Source: an uncultured Lachnospiraceae bacterium (GTDB taxonomy: Bacteria; Bacillota; Clostridia; Lachnospirales; Lachnospiraceae). From it: a stretch of DNA of 64,000 nucleotides. Under the pieces are notes generated by a model. That model made no database searches, was not told where the DNA came from, and was given only the letters and a program-made list of their open reading frames with translations. This document shows positions 43,834 through 51,739 of the stretch, in pieces. The stretch lies in assembly GCA_910579645.1 (NCBI GenBank), contig CAJTVK010000003.1, positions 12,360-76,359 on the forward strand, written 5' to 3'. Position 1 is the first letter of the stretch; the number at the start of each line of letters is the position of its first letter. Both the position numbers and the translations under genes were made by a program.

Positions 43834-44793
43834 CTATTTCCCGGCACGCTCCAAAGCATCGAAAAAGAGCGGTGCGCCCCCCGTATGGATAAAAAGTATT
43901 TTCCTGTCCCGGATTCCTTTCTCTTTCAGGTACTCCAGCATTCCGTGAAAAGCTTTGCCCACATAGGTAGTATCCATGGCAATCCCTTCCCGCTGCAGGA
44001 CGGAAGCTATGGTTCCCTTTATTCCGTCCGTATACTTCCCATAGCCTCCGCATCGGTAAGCATCCGTAAAAATCAGGCTTTCTTCCCGGTAAAGCCGTGC
44101 AAAATCCGCACCCAGATATTCCCGTATGCTCTCTTTTACCACGTCCCTGCCTCTGTCTTCCTCTCTTGCAATGCTGATTCCCACAATCTTCCTCTCTGTA
44201 TTGCCGTTTTGCAGACTGCCGCAGATTAGGCCGGCCTGTGTGGTGCCCGTGCCGGAAGCATGAAAAATGTAATCGAAATAGACACGATTCCTTTTTTCAT
44301 ACTCTTGGATTTCCCTGTAAGCTTTCACATAAGCCTCTGTCCCCTGATTGCCGTGTCCTCCGCCGGCAATGAAATAAGGGTTCCTTCCCTCCTGCACATA
44401 TGCGGCTTTCCTGTTTTCTATTGTGGCAGCCACCGCCGTGACGGGACAGGTTTCAATCACTGCCCCGAAATCTTTCACAAGCTTCGTATTGTTTAAAACC
44501 TCCCGGTTTTCCTCCGGAGAGATAATATGGCAGGCAAGCCCCATCCCCGCCGCCATATTGGCAATGATACGGCAATGGTTGGAACTGTTGCTCCCATATG
44601 TCATAATAGTATCCGCTTCCGCCCGTTTTATATCCCGGTAAAACTCAGCCGCTTTCCTTGCCTTATTCCCCCCGAAACTATACGGTATGCCGTCATCCCT
44701 TTTCATATAGAACTGATTGTCCCCATAGCTGTCCGACAGTCTTTGTATGACGGTCTGCTCTAATTCCTTCTCAAATAACGGTATTGTCCTCAT
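43834..44793 (-). CDS. PLP-dependent enzyme of the D-cysteine desulfhydrase/ACC deaminase family
   Basis: A 319-residue fold-type II PLP enzyme. FYMKRDDGIPYSFGGNKARKA (28-48) carries the family signature; the PLP lysine is K44 in GGNK. YGSNSSNHCR (66-75) is the phosphate and substrate loop and HASGTGTTQAGL (about 183-194) binds the PLP phosphate. Characterised relatives deaminate D-cysteine, ACC or 2,3-diaminopropionate, or synthesise such amino acids by beta-replacement. Its first bases overlap the stop of pglC-like gene in reverse order (ATGA), so it is tightly coupled to that gene. Placed with an ATP-grasp protein, it may make or free an amino acid to be attached to the glycan; this is inference. 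Confidence 0.82.
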   Translation of the reverse strand: MRTIPLFEKELEQTVIQRLSDSYGDNQFYMKRDDGIPYSFGGNKARKAAEFYRDIKRAEADTIMTYGSNSSNHCRIIANMAAGMGLACHIISPEENREVLNNTKLVKDFGAVIETCPVTAVAATIENRKAAYVQEGRNPYFIAGGGHGNQGTEAYVKAYREIQEYEKRNRVYFDYIFHASGTGTTQAGLICGSLQNGNTERKIVGISIAREEDRGRDVVKESIREYLGADFARLYREESLIFTDAYRCGGYGKYTDGIKGTIASVLQREGIAMDTTYVGKAFHGMLEYLKEKGIRDRKILFIHTGGAPLFFDALERAGK

Positions 44794-45431
44794 AGCCGCT
44801 CCTGTCCGCCCGCTTCTTGCTGCTTTTTCCTATATACGTCAAAATCTTCCACGGTCTGTTCCGCCCCGGAAAGAGTTCCCGAACGCTTCAGCACCTTTCC
44901 CACCGTCATCCCGATAATCTTCACGTCCATAAGAAAACTGCAATGCTTCACATATTCCAAATCATAGGCAAAACGCCCTTCCCATCCCAGCGCGTTCCTC
45001 CCGTTCACCTGTGCCAGCCCTGTCAGCCCCGGCCTCACGTCATGCCTGTGCCGCTCTTCTTCCGTATACCAAGGCAGATACCGCACCAGCAAAGGCCTTG
45101 GGCCGATCAGGCTCATATCCCCTTTCAGGATATTCAGCAGCTCCGGCAGTTCGTCCAGGCTGGTAGAACGCAGCAGCCTGCCGAATTTCGTAAGACGCAC
45201 CTCGTCCGGCAGCAGTTCCCCTTTTTCATCTCTTTTATCCGTCATCGTACGGAATTTGCAAAGCGTGAAAACCTTCCCGCCCCGCCCCGGCCGTTCCTGC
45301 CGGAACAGTACGGGCGTACCCAGCTTTAACCGAACCAGTATCGCCAATACGGCAAGAACCGGGCTTAACACAATAATTGCAGATAATGACAGCACAAAAT
45401 CCAATCCACGCTTTACAAACCTCCGATACAT
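44790..45431 (-). CDS. pglC: Initiating undecaprenyl-phosphate sugar-phosphate transferase, PglC type
   Basis: A 213-residue small polyprenyl-phosphate phosphoglycosyl transferase. One re-entrant or membrane helix lies at about 9-32. KFRTMTD (59-65), the catalytic DELPELLNILKGDMSLIGPRP region (from about residue 97) and RPGLTGLAQVNGR (132-144) are all diagnostic. Family members move a sugar phosphate, often of diNAc-bacillosamine or HexNAc, from UDP to undecaprenyl phosphate and so start the lipid-linked chain. AGGAGG lies 5 bases before the ATG. The long hairpin element at 45453-45543 ends just upstream, so expression may be regulated there. The upstream pglE-like gene is 161 bases away. Confidence 0.93.
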   Translation of the reverse strand: MYRRFVKRGLDFVLSLSAIIVLSPVLAVLAILVRLKLGTPVLFRQERPGRGGKVFTLCKFRTMTDKRDEKGELLPDEVRLTKFGRLLRSTSLDELPELLNILKGDMSLIGPRPLLVRYLPWYTEEERHRHDVRPGLTGLAQVNGRNALGWEGRFAYDLEYVKHCSFLMDVKIIGMTVGKVLKRSGTLSGAEQTVEDFDVYRKKQQEAGGQERL

Positions 45432-45452
45432 ATGTCCTCCTATTCCAGTTCC

Positions 45453-45543
45453 GCAAGCCCCCTACCAGTGCCCACTCTCAACAGAAGAATTTCCGTCTGC
45501 TTCGCAGCCATAAATTCTTCTGGGGCACTGTCCGGGGGCTTGC
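45453..45543. repeat. 91-nt inverted repeat upstream of pglC, with direct repeats
   Basis: GCAAGCCCCC pairs with GGGGGCTTGC, CAGTGCCC with GGGGCACTG, and AGAAGAATTT with AAATTCTTCT around a CTGC/GCAG tip, giving one long imperfect hairpin. In addition a block of about 30 bases (CCAGTTCCGCAA, then CCAGTGCCC) occurs at both 45445 and 45549, as a direct repeat. No T run follows. The structure is placed just before the pglC ribosome site, where it could pause transcription or shield translation. Confidence 0.75.
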
Positions 45544-45592
45544 TGTTTCCAGTTCCGCAACAATCCTGCCAGTGCCCCTCCCCGCAGATAAA

Positions 45593-46720
45593 TTACCGGA
45601 AAAGCCCTCTCACTATGCGGATAATCCGTTCCATGTCTTCCGAAGTGTTTTTAATGTCGCTGGGAAGGCAGAGCCCCCGGGTGAAGATGTCCTCCGCCAC
45701 ACTGCCCTCTGCCTGCACCGTAATAAAATCATATCCCTCAAATACCGGCTGCAGATGCATCGGCTTCCATATCGGCCGGCTCTCTATATTTTCGCTTTCC
45801 AAAGCGTCCATTACCATGTCCGGCGTTACGCCGCAGCCCTCCGCAATCAGCATGCAGGACAGCCAGCAGTTGGCATCCCCGTCTGCATTCAGGGGATTCA
45901 TGCTGATTTCCGGAATGTCAGAAAACGCTTCCTTGTATTGCGCGTAAATTTCTTTCTTACGATTTTTATGCCCTTCCAAAGACAGCAGCTGGCCTCTGCC
46001 GATACCTGCCACCACATTGCTCATCCGATAATTATATCCAATCTGGGAATGCTGATAGTGCCTTGCCGGATCTCTGGCCTGAGTCGCCAGGAAACGGGAT
46101 TTCCGAATCAACGCTTCCTCCTCCGAAACTAACATGCCGCCTCCCGAAGTGGTGATGATTTTGTTTCCGTTGAAAGAATAAATCCCCATTTTGCCGAAGG
46201 TTCCCGTCTGCTTTCCTTTGTAGGTGCTGCTTAAAGATTCTGCCGCATCCTCAATCAATACCGTACCGTGCCTCCCGCAGATTTCCGTAATTTCATCCAG
46301 CTTGGCCGGCGTTCCGTACAGATGCACTGCAATCACCGCCTTGGGGGACGGATATTTTTCAAAAGCCTTCTCCAATGCTTCCGGCGACATATTCCAAGTA
46401 TCTCTTTCGGAATCAATGAAAACAGGCACGGCATTTTCATAAATAATAGGATTGCAGGTCGCCGAAAAGGTCAGCGACGGAGTGAAAATCACATCCCCTT
46501 CCCCCACTTCCAATAAACGCAGCGCAAGATGTATCGCCGCCGTCCCTGAACTTAACGCCGATGCATGGGCAATCCCCACATACTGCGCCATTTCCTTCTC
46601 AAACTCATTGACATTCGGCCCCAAAGGAGCCACCCAGTTTGTGTCAAAGGCCTCCTGCACAAACTCCTGTTCCTTCCCGTGCATGGTTGGAGACGATAAA
46701 TAAATTCTTTTGCTTGCCAT
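45593..46720 (-). CDS. pglE: DegT/DnrJ aminotransferase, UDP-4-amino-4,6-dideoxy-HexNAc type (PglE-like)
   Basis: A 375-residue PLP aminotransferase of the sugar type. RIYLSSPTMHGKEQEFVQEA opens the fold, ALSSGTAAIHLAL (55-67) binds the PLP phosphate, IEDAAESL (156-163) holds the Asp, and the Schiff-base lysine is K187 in YSFNGNKIITT. The pattern fits enzymes such as PglE that aminate UDP-2-acetamido-2,6-dideoxy-4-ketohexose. GGAGGG lies before the ATG. It follows a PglF-like dehydratase gene, although about 240 bases of mostly repeat sequence separate them. The product would be a UDP-4-amino sugar. No PglD-type acetyltransferase gene was found beside it. Confidence 0.92.
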   Translation of the reverse strand: MASKRIYLSSPTMHGKEQEFVQEAFDTNWVAPLGPNVNEFEKEMAQYVGIAHASALSSGTAAIHLALRLLEVGEGDVIFTPSLTFSATCNPIIYENAVPVFIDSERDTWNMSPEALEKAFEKYPSPKAVIAVHLYGTPAKLDEITEICGRHGTVLIEDAAESLSSTYKGKQTGTFGKMGIYSFNGNKIITTSGGGMLVSEEEALIRKSRFLATQARDPARHYQHSQIGYNYRMSNVVAGIGRGQLLSLEGHKNRKKEIYAQYKEAFSDIPEISMNPLNADGDANCWLSCMLIAEGCGVTPDMVMDALESENIESRPIWKPMHLQPVFEGYDFITVQAEGSVAEDIFTRGLCLPSDIKNTSEDMERIIRIVRGLFR

Positions 46721-46841
46721 GATAACCCTCCATTCCTTTCCGGCCGCTGCCGGATTTCTCCTGTTTCCCCCGTTTTCCGCTTTCTATAGCAAACGATAAG
46801 CAAACCATATCAACGCTATCCTCCTGACTCATCACCTACGG

Positions 46842-46957
46842 ACATCATTGCATTAATCCTTGAGCAATCCGTGCCTGATGTTTGCGTCAGGGCAAGGCGG
46901 AAGAGGGTGGCGATGCGGCAGTATCGTTGACCGATGACAACGCGGCAGTCGCAGCCC
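46842..46957. repeat. Second copy of the 155-bp palindromic repeat, 3'-truncated
   Basis: Starting with ACATCATTGCATTAATCC, this stretch follows the reverse complement of 16051-16205 almost base for base for about 110 bases, through TGATGTTTGCGTCAGGGCAA and the GCGATGCGG centre, but lacks the last 40 bases that would close the palindrome. It ends at the stop codon of the pglF-like gene (46958). Both copies therefore abut the 3' end of a gene. Confidence 0.85.
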
Positions 46958-48844
46958 CTAAACAATCTCTTCCTGCTTATAATGATAAGTAGGCACAATC
47001 TCCTGAATCAAAGGCCGGATGTCCCGGCTTTCGTTCTTGGATTCTTCCTTCAGTTTCTTCAATTGGGCAAAAAACTGCATTTCGTCGATTTCTATCGGTT
47101 TCCCCACATGAATCAGCTTATTCGCCGTTTCCTTCAGTCCTTCCTCTTCCATCAGCAGTTCTTCATATAACTTTTCCCCTGGCCGCAGCCCCGTAAATTC
47201 TATCTTAATGTCCTCACCTACCCGGTAACCGGATAAGCGGATCAAATTCTCGGCCAAATCCAATATCTTTACCGGTTCCCCCATATCCAGCACAAAGATT
47301 TCCCCGCCTTTTGCATAAGCCCCCGCCTGCAGCACAAGGGAAACCGCCTCCGGAATCGTCATAAAATAACGGATAATATCCGGATGAGTCACCGTTACCG
47401 GCCCGCCTGCCATAATCTGCTTGCGGAACAGCGGAATCACGCTGCCGTTGCTGCCCAGCACATTTCCGAACCGCACGGCCACAAACTCCGTATCGTAATG
47501 ATTGTTGAAAGTCTGTATGATCATCTCACAGATTCTTTTGCTTGCCCCCATGATATTCGTCGGGTTTACCGCCTTATCCGTCGATATAAGGACAAATTTC
47601 TTTACCCCGTAAAACGCGGCCGCCTGGGCGGTTTTCCAGGTGCCGAACACATTGTTCTTCACTGCCTCGTTGGGGCTGTCCTCCATCAGCGGCACATGCT
47701 TATGGGCTGCCGCATGATAGACAATATCCGGATTGAATTTTTCGAAAATCCGGTTCATCCGGTTTGTATTGCGGACGGAAGCAATCAAAACCACCATTTT
47801 CAATTCCGGATATTTGGTTTTCAGTTCCTGTTGGATGTCATATACATTATTTTCATAAATATCCAAAATGACCAGCTGCCTGGGCTTGTGGCTGGCTATC
47901 TGCCGGCATAATTCACTTCCGATGGAACCTCCGCCGCCCGTTACCAGTACGGTCTTGTTCTGTACATAGCCCAAGATGGAATCCAAATCCACGCTGATAG
48001 GATCCCGCCCCAGCAAATCCTCCACTTCCACATCCCGCAGCTTGCTTACGTTCACCTCCCCGTTCACCAATTGGTACATACCCGGAAGGGAACGCAGCTT
48101 ACAGTTTGTTTCCTTGCAGATTTCCAGTATCTTGCGCATCTCCGCCCGAGAGATTGCCGGCATGGCTACGATAATCTCGTCGATACCGTACACATCCGCG
48201 CATTCGATGATTTTATCCCTGCCTCCCGCCACTTTAATGCCCTGAATGTATTTTCCCCATTTCCCCTTATCGTCGTCAATGACGCACTTTATGACCATGG
48301 TGCTGAAATTACTGTTGACTATTTCCTTGATAATTACATTCCCGGCCTCTCCCGCACCCACCACCATGACGGAAATCACGTTTTTCTTATTCTGTATCTT
48401 GTGTTTCTGGCTGCGCAGGAAACGGTAAGAAAAACGGCTGGCAAATATCATGCATATCAGCACAAACATATAAAGAAAATAATAACTTTGCGGCACCGGC
48501 TGCCCCGCCGTCTTGAAAAACTGCAGGCCTACGCCGTTGATTACCGCCGATATCACACAGGAAACCACCAGATTCTGCAGTTCCGTCTCCCCCGCAAAAG
48601 CCCAAAGGCTGTGGTACAGCCGGAAAAGATAGAAAATGCCCAGCGTAAGCAGGATATTGATGGGAAGGAACCGGTTAATCGGCATCAGGAAATGTTCCGG
48701 TATCATATCCACATGAAACTCATAGCGGATAAAAACCGCCATATAGCTTGCAAACACAATGCTGATTATGTCATAGATGATTAAGCATGTTCTGCGGTAA
48801 AACAATTTTACGTTAAAAGTTTTCTTTTCTTTCTTATCTTGCAT
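46958..48844 (-). CDS. pglF: Membrane-bound UDP-HexNAc 4,6-dehydratase, PglF/CapD type
   Basis: A 628-residue protein. About four membrane spans occupy residues 15-140, a first Rossmann-like part (VMVVGAGEAGNVI, about 160) follows, and the catalytic domain begins with VLVTGGGGSIGSELCRQI near 300. LISTDKAVNPTNIMGASKR near 420 contains the Asp/Lys and Met-for-Tyr catalytic set of the PglF, WbpM and CapD group. The reaction removes water from UDP-GlcNAc to give the 4-keto-6-deoxy sugar used by PglE. The ATG at 48844 overlaps the stop of the upstream polymerase gene by 11 bases. An upstream TTG would lengthen it by 10 residues. Confidence 0.93.
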   Translation of the reverse strand: MQDKKEKKTFNVKLFYRRTCLIIYDIISIVFASYMAVFIRYEFHVDMIPEHFLMPINRFLPINILLTLGIFYLFRLYHSLWAFAGETELQNLVVSCVISAVINGVGLQFFKTAGQPVPQSYYFLYMFVLICMIFASRFSYRFLRSQKHKIQNKKNVISVMVVGAGEAGNVIIKEIVNSNFSTMVIKCVIDDDKGKWGKYIQGIKVAGGRDKIIECADVYGIDEIIVAMPAISRAEMRKILEICKETNCKLRSLPGMYQLVNGEVNVSKLRDVEVEDLLGRDPISVDLDSILGYVQNKTVLVTGGGGSIGSELCRQIASHKPRQLVILDIYENNVYDIQQELKTKYPELKMVVLIASVRNTNRMNRIFEKFNPDIVYHAAAHKHVPLMEDSPNEAVKNNVFGTWKTAQAAAFYGVKKFVLISTDKAVNPTNIMGASKRICEMIIQTFNNHYDTEFVAVRFGNVLGSNGSVIPLFRKQIMAGGPVTVTHPDIIRYFMTIPEAVSLVLQAGAYAKGGEIFVLDMGEPVKILDLAENLIRLSGYRVGEDIKIEFTGLRPGEKLYEELLMEEEGLKETANKLIHVGKPIEIDEMQFFAQLKKLKEESKNESRDIRPLIQEIVPTYHYKQEEIV

Positions 48845-51656
48845 CTCTCTCACCGTCTTTTTCACCCATATCAAAAAGCAGTGGTGCCAACATCAGCATC
48901 AGTATAAATCCCGCCGGATTGCACAGATGGAAGATCCATTCCACCAATCCGGCCATGGCAACCCCCACCAGAATGACTGCCGGCATGGCCGCACAAGGCA
49001 CCCGGTTTCTTCTCCGTCCGTAATATATGCAGCCCTGTACGAAAGTGGCCGCTCCCACCAGAATGAACACCACACCCACAATCAGGCCGTGGTCATAGGC
49101 CACCTGAAGATATATATTATGGGCATGGACCGCCAGTGCCCCGTCGGGCAGAATCACATTCATGTCGTCATGTCCCGTCAGGTTCAGTTCCTTCAGATAT
49201 GCGCGGAAAATATCCATACGGCCATTTGCATATTCTTCCGTTTTTTCATAGACACTTACGTCCGGTTCTTCCTCTTCCGGCTCCGGTTCTTCCGCTTTCG
49301 CCGAACCGCCTCCCAAAGCTTCTTTCTCCAATTCCGCTGCGGCCAAGTCGTCTGCGGCCCGTTCTTCTTCCGTCTTTGTCCCTATGATTTCCAGCTTCTG
49401 CGCTCCGTTTCCCGCCGTCTTGCCGGAATCGGCCCCGTCGCCTGCCCCATTGCCGGAAGGAACCCTGCCGTCTGCCATGCCGCCGGAATTTGTCTCCCCG
49501 CCTGCCGTCTCCGGCACGTTTCCGGGACTTGTCCCCGTTCCCGCCGCATCCTCTTCGTACATTTCGTCAATGCTGCCTTCCCATACCACCTCGCCCTTGC
49601 TGTTAAACCGCTTGGCCAGATATTTCTGGTATTCCGGGCTTCTTTCATAGGAATACGTGCCGCTTTCCGGAATATTGAAAATTTTATTGTTAAAAACCTC
49701 CGCAAATCTCTTTACGGTTATGAAGTACATGGAATCCCATTCCGCTCCTCTGGTAATTACATCCGGAAAGGCTTCCACCTCATGCCGGTATACATTACTG
49801 CATACTGCCGGCAGGATTCTCTGTGCGGTAAAAATCATAGGAAAGCACCAAGCCACTGCCAACGCCATGCTCAACGCCAAAACGGCCACCTTCTTAATCC
49901 TCTGCTTTCCCGCCCCCACTGCCGTAAATATAAATACAAGAAGCAGCATCAGCGCAACGGCCAGAAAGCCGGTTCTGGAAGCCGTAAACAGCAGATAAGT
50001 GCCTGCCATTCCTAAAAGCAGCAAATCCGTGCCGAAATACCGCAGCATATTCTTTTCCTCCGCTTTCCGGTATGCCGCATACCGATCCGTCAGACGCATC
50101 AGCACCGCGCCTATGACCAAAGCCATATATACCGCAGTCACCGTCACCGTATGGAAAATAAAAGGATAACGCGCATAAACCCATGCCAGGAAAGGCCTGC
50201 GGGCAAAGCAGAACAGCATGCAGCAGACAAAGTTCAGCAGCAGCCCGTTACATATATTTTGCAGCAAATGTTCCTTTTTATCCCAAAGCCCGTAACGGAT
50301 ATAAAACAAAGTAAAACCAATTACCAATGTCACCGTCCACCATCTTGTATTCCGGAACACAACAAGCAGGACGAAAAACACTCCTACCACAGCCCCGTAC
50401 CACAGGCTGATACGCGCCATCTTCCTTCTCCGCACAAGCTGCACAAGAATGCTTACCAGCAATAACCCGCTCAATACGGCCGCTGCAATATGCCAGCGCA
50501 GAATCTTCATATCGTAAGGATCCATAGCCAGCACGTCCACATAAATACTGCAGTACCTATAAGTCACCGCAGCCGCAATGACTCCGTAAATCAACGTAAA
50601 TTTATTCCGGATATCCTCCTTTTTACCCATCACAAGAGCCGCCAGCGCAAAAAACACAATCAGCTGACGTTCCGCTGCCCGATGATGGATATCATACAGG
50701 CCGTTCATATAATTGCAGCATGCCCAGACCGCCCCCGCAAAAAAGACCGTCTGCAAATAATCCGCCCCGTTTTTCTTCCATTTCTCGGACAAAGGCATAT
50801 AATGCCCCCTGTCCCGCTTCCGGTTCACAAGATAAAACAAGGTAACGCCGGCAATAAGGATTCCTGCCGTATAGAAGATATTATCCACCCATTCCCCGCT
50901 GAAAAGCCTCCGCACACTGACAAACCAGAATGCGGTAAGAACCCCTGCCGCCACTAAGCAATTTGCCGTCGCACGCACTGCCTGCCCCACCGTAACCAGC
51001 CTGTCCTTCTTCGTCAGCCGCACATACAGTTCCACCGCAGCCACCGCCAGAACCATAAGCAATGCCAATGCCGCATCATATTTGAATACCTTATCCTTAC
51101 GCAGAGGAACCGTATAATGATATTCCCCCACAATGTTATAGCCTTCCAGTTCGTCATAGTTGTACACCAGACGGCTCACATAAGGAGTTCCCGCATGCTC
51201 CGTCTCCTCCAGCCCAAACCATACCCGGCTGCCTTTCACGCCCTGCAGGAAAAAGTAATAATCCTTTGCCACTTCCAGATCTTCATTGATATAAATAGGG
51301 CAGAAGCCGGGAATATCAATAAACCGCACATCCACCTGCTGTTCAAACATAATCTGCATATCCGAATCCAGCATCCGGAACAGAAAATAATTCACTTCCT
51401 GGTCAAAATCCCACCCGTTCTGAAAATCCGCCACATATAAATTAATTGTCCCAAGATGGTCATACTGCGCGACAAAACGCTGCAGCAGATAATCGTCCCC
51501 CATCACACCGTCCGTAGAGCCCGCCAGCCTCTGATTGCTTACCGAAGGAATCGTCTCCTCCCACAGCCGCAGCGGATATATCGTCACCATCACAAGAAGC
51601 GACAGCAAAACAATGACACATTGCACCGCCCTGCTCTGTTTTACTACTTTATACAT
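48834..51656 (-). CDS. Wzy-like O-antigen polymerase/ligase family membrane protein with a disordered insertion
   Basis: A 940-residue polytopic protein. An N-terminal span is followed by an outside domain of about 170 residues and then about 12 spans. The C-terminal part has VHAHNIYLQVAYDHGLIVGVV (about 857-877), the typical Wzy_C/WaaL motif with its key His, and TASRTGFLAVALML further up. Unusually, the outside loop before this motif contains about 130 residues rich in Gly, Ala, Asn, Glu and Pro (from about 690), most likely disordered. GGAG stands 7 bases before the ATG and a good promoter lies just upstream. It probably polymerises or ligates lipid-linked units delivered by the ABC flippase. 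Confidence 0.82.
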   Translation of the reverse strand: MYKVVKQSRAVQCVIVLLSLLVMVTIYPLRLWEETIPSVSNQRLAGSTDGVMGDDYLLQRFVAQYDHLGTINLYVADFQNGWDFDQEVNYFLFRMLDSDMQIMFEQQVDVRFIDIPGFCPIYINEDLEVAKDYYFFLQGVKGSRVWFGLEETEHAGTPYVSRLVYNYDELEGYNIVGEYHYTVPLRKDKVFKYDAALALLMVLAVAAVELYVRLTKKDRLVTVGQAVRATANCLVAAGVLTAFWFVSVRRLFSGEWVDNIFYTAGILIAGVTLFYLVNRKRDRGHYMPLSEKWKKNGADYLQTVFFAGAVWACCNYMNGLYDIHHRAAERQLIVFFALAALVMGKKEDIRNKFTLIYGVIAAAVTYRYCSIYVDVLAMDPYDMKILRWHIAAAVLSGLLLVSILVQLVRRRKMARISLWYGAVVGVFFVLLVVFRNTRWWTVTLVIGFTLFYIRYGLWDKKEHLLQNICNGLLLNFVCCMLFCFARRPFLAWVYARYPFIFHTVTVTAVYMALVIGAVLMRLTDRYAAYRKAEEKNMLRYFGTDLLLLGMAGTYLLFTASRTGFLAVALMLLLVFIFTAVGAGKQRIKKVAVLALSMALAVAWCFPMIFTAQRILPAVCSNVYRHEVEAFPDVITRGAEWDSMYFITVKRFAEVFNNKIFNIPESGTYSYERSPEYQKYLAKRFNSKGEVVWEGSIDEMYEEDAAGTGTSPGNVPETAGGETNSGGMADGRVPSGNGAGDGADSGKTAGNGAQKLEIIGTKTEEERAADDLAAAELEKEALGGGSAKAEEPEPEEEEPDVSVYEKTEEYANGRMDIFRAYLKELNLTGHDDMNVILPDGALAVHAHNIYLQVAYDHGLIVGVVFILVGAATFVQGCIYYGRRRNRVPCAAMPAVILVGVAMAGLVEWIFHLCNPAGFILMLMLAPLLFDMGEKDGERDAR

Positions 51657-51710
51657 ATCGGTTCTCCATCCTTTTTCATGTTCCGCCCCTCAAGTCAGTA
51701 TTTCCATGGT

Positions 51711-51739
51711 AGTATAGCACAATTATCCATTGTTTACAA
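51711..51739 (-). promoter_or_regulatory. Candidate internal promoter for the Wzy-like gene
   Basis: On the minus strand TTGTAA (51734-51739) and TATACT (51711-51716) are 17 bases apart, with TGC directly before the -10 (extended -10). It overlaps the last codons of the DUF6020 gene and lies about 55 bases before the Wzy-like ATG. It could allow the downstream half of the operon to be transcribed separately. Confidence 0.5.

Noticed and set aside
48927..50015. A 362-codon plus-strand frame opposite the Wzy-like gene
   Set aside because: It lies fully within a convincing membrane protein gene on the other strand and shows shadow-like composition without motifs.
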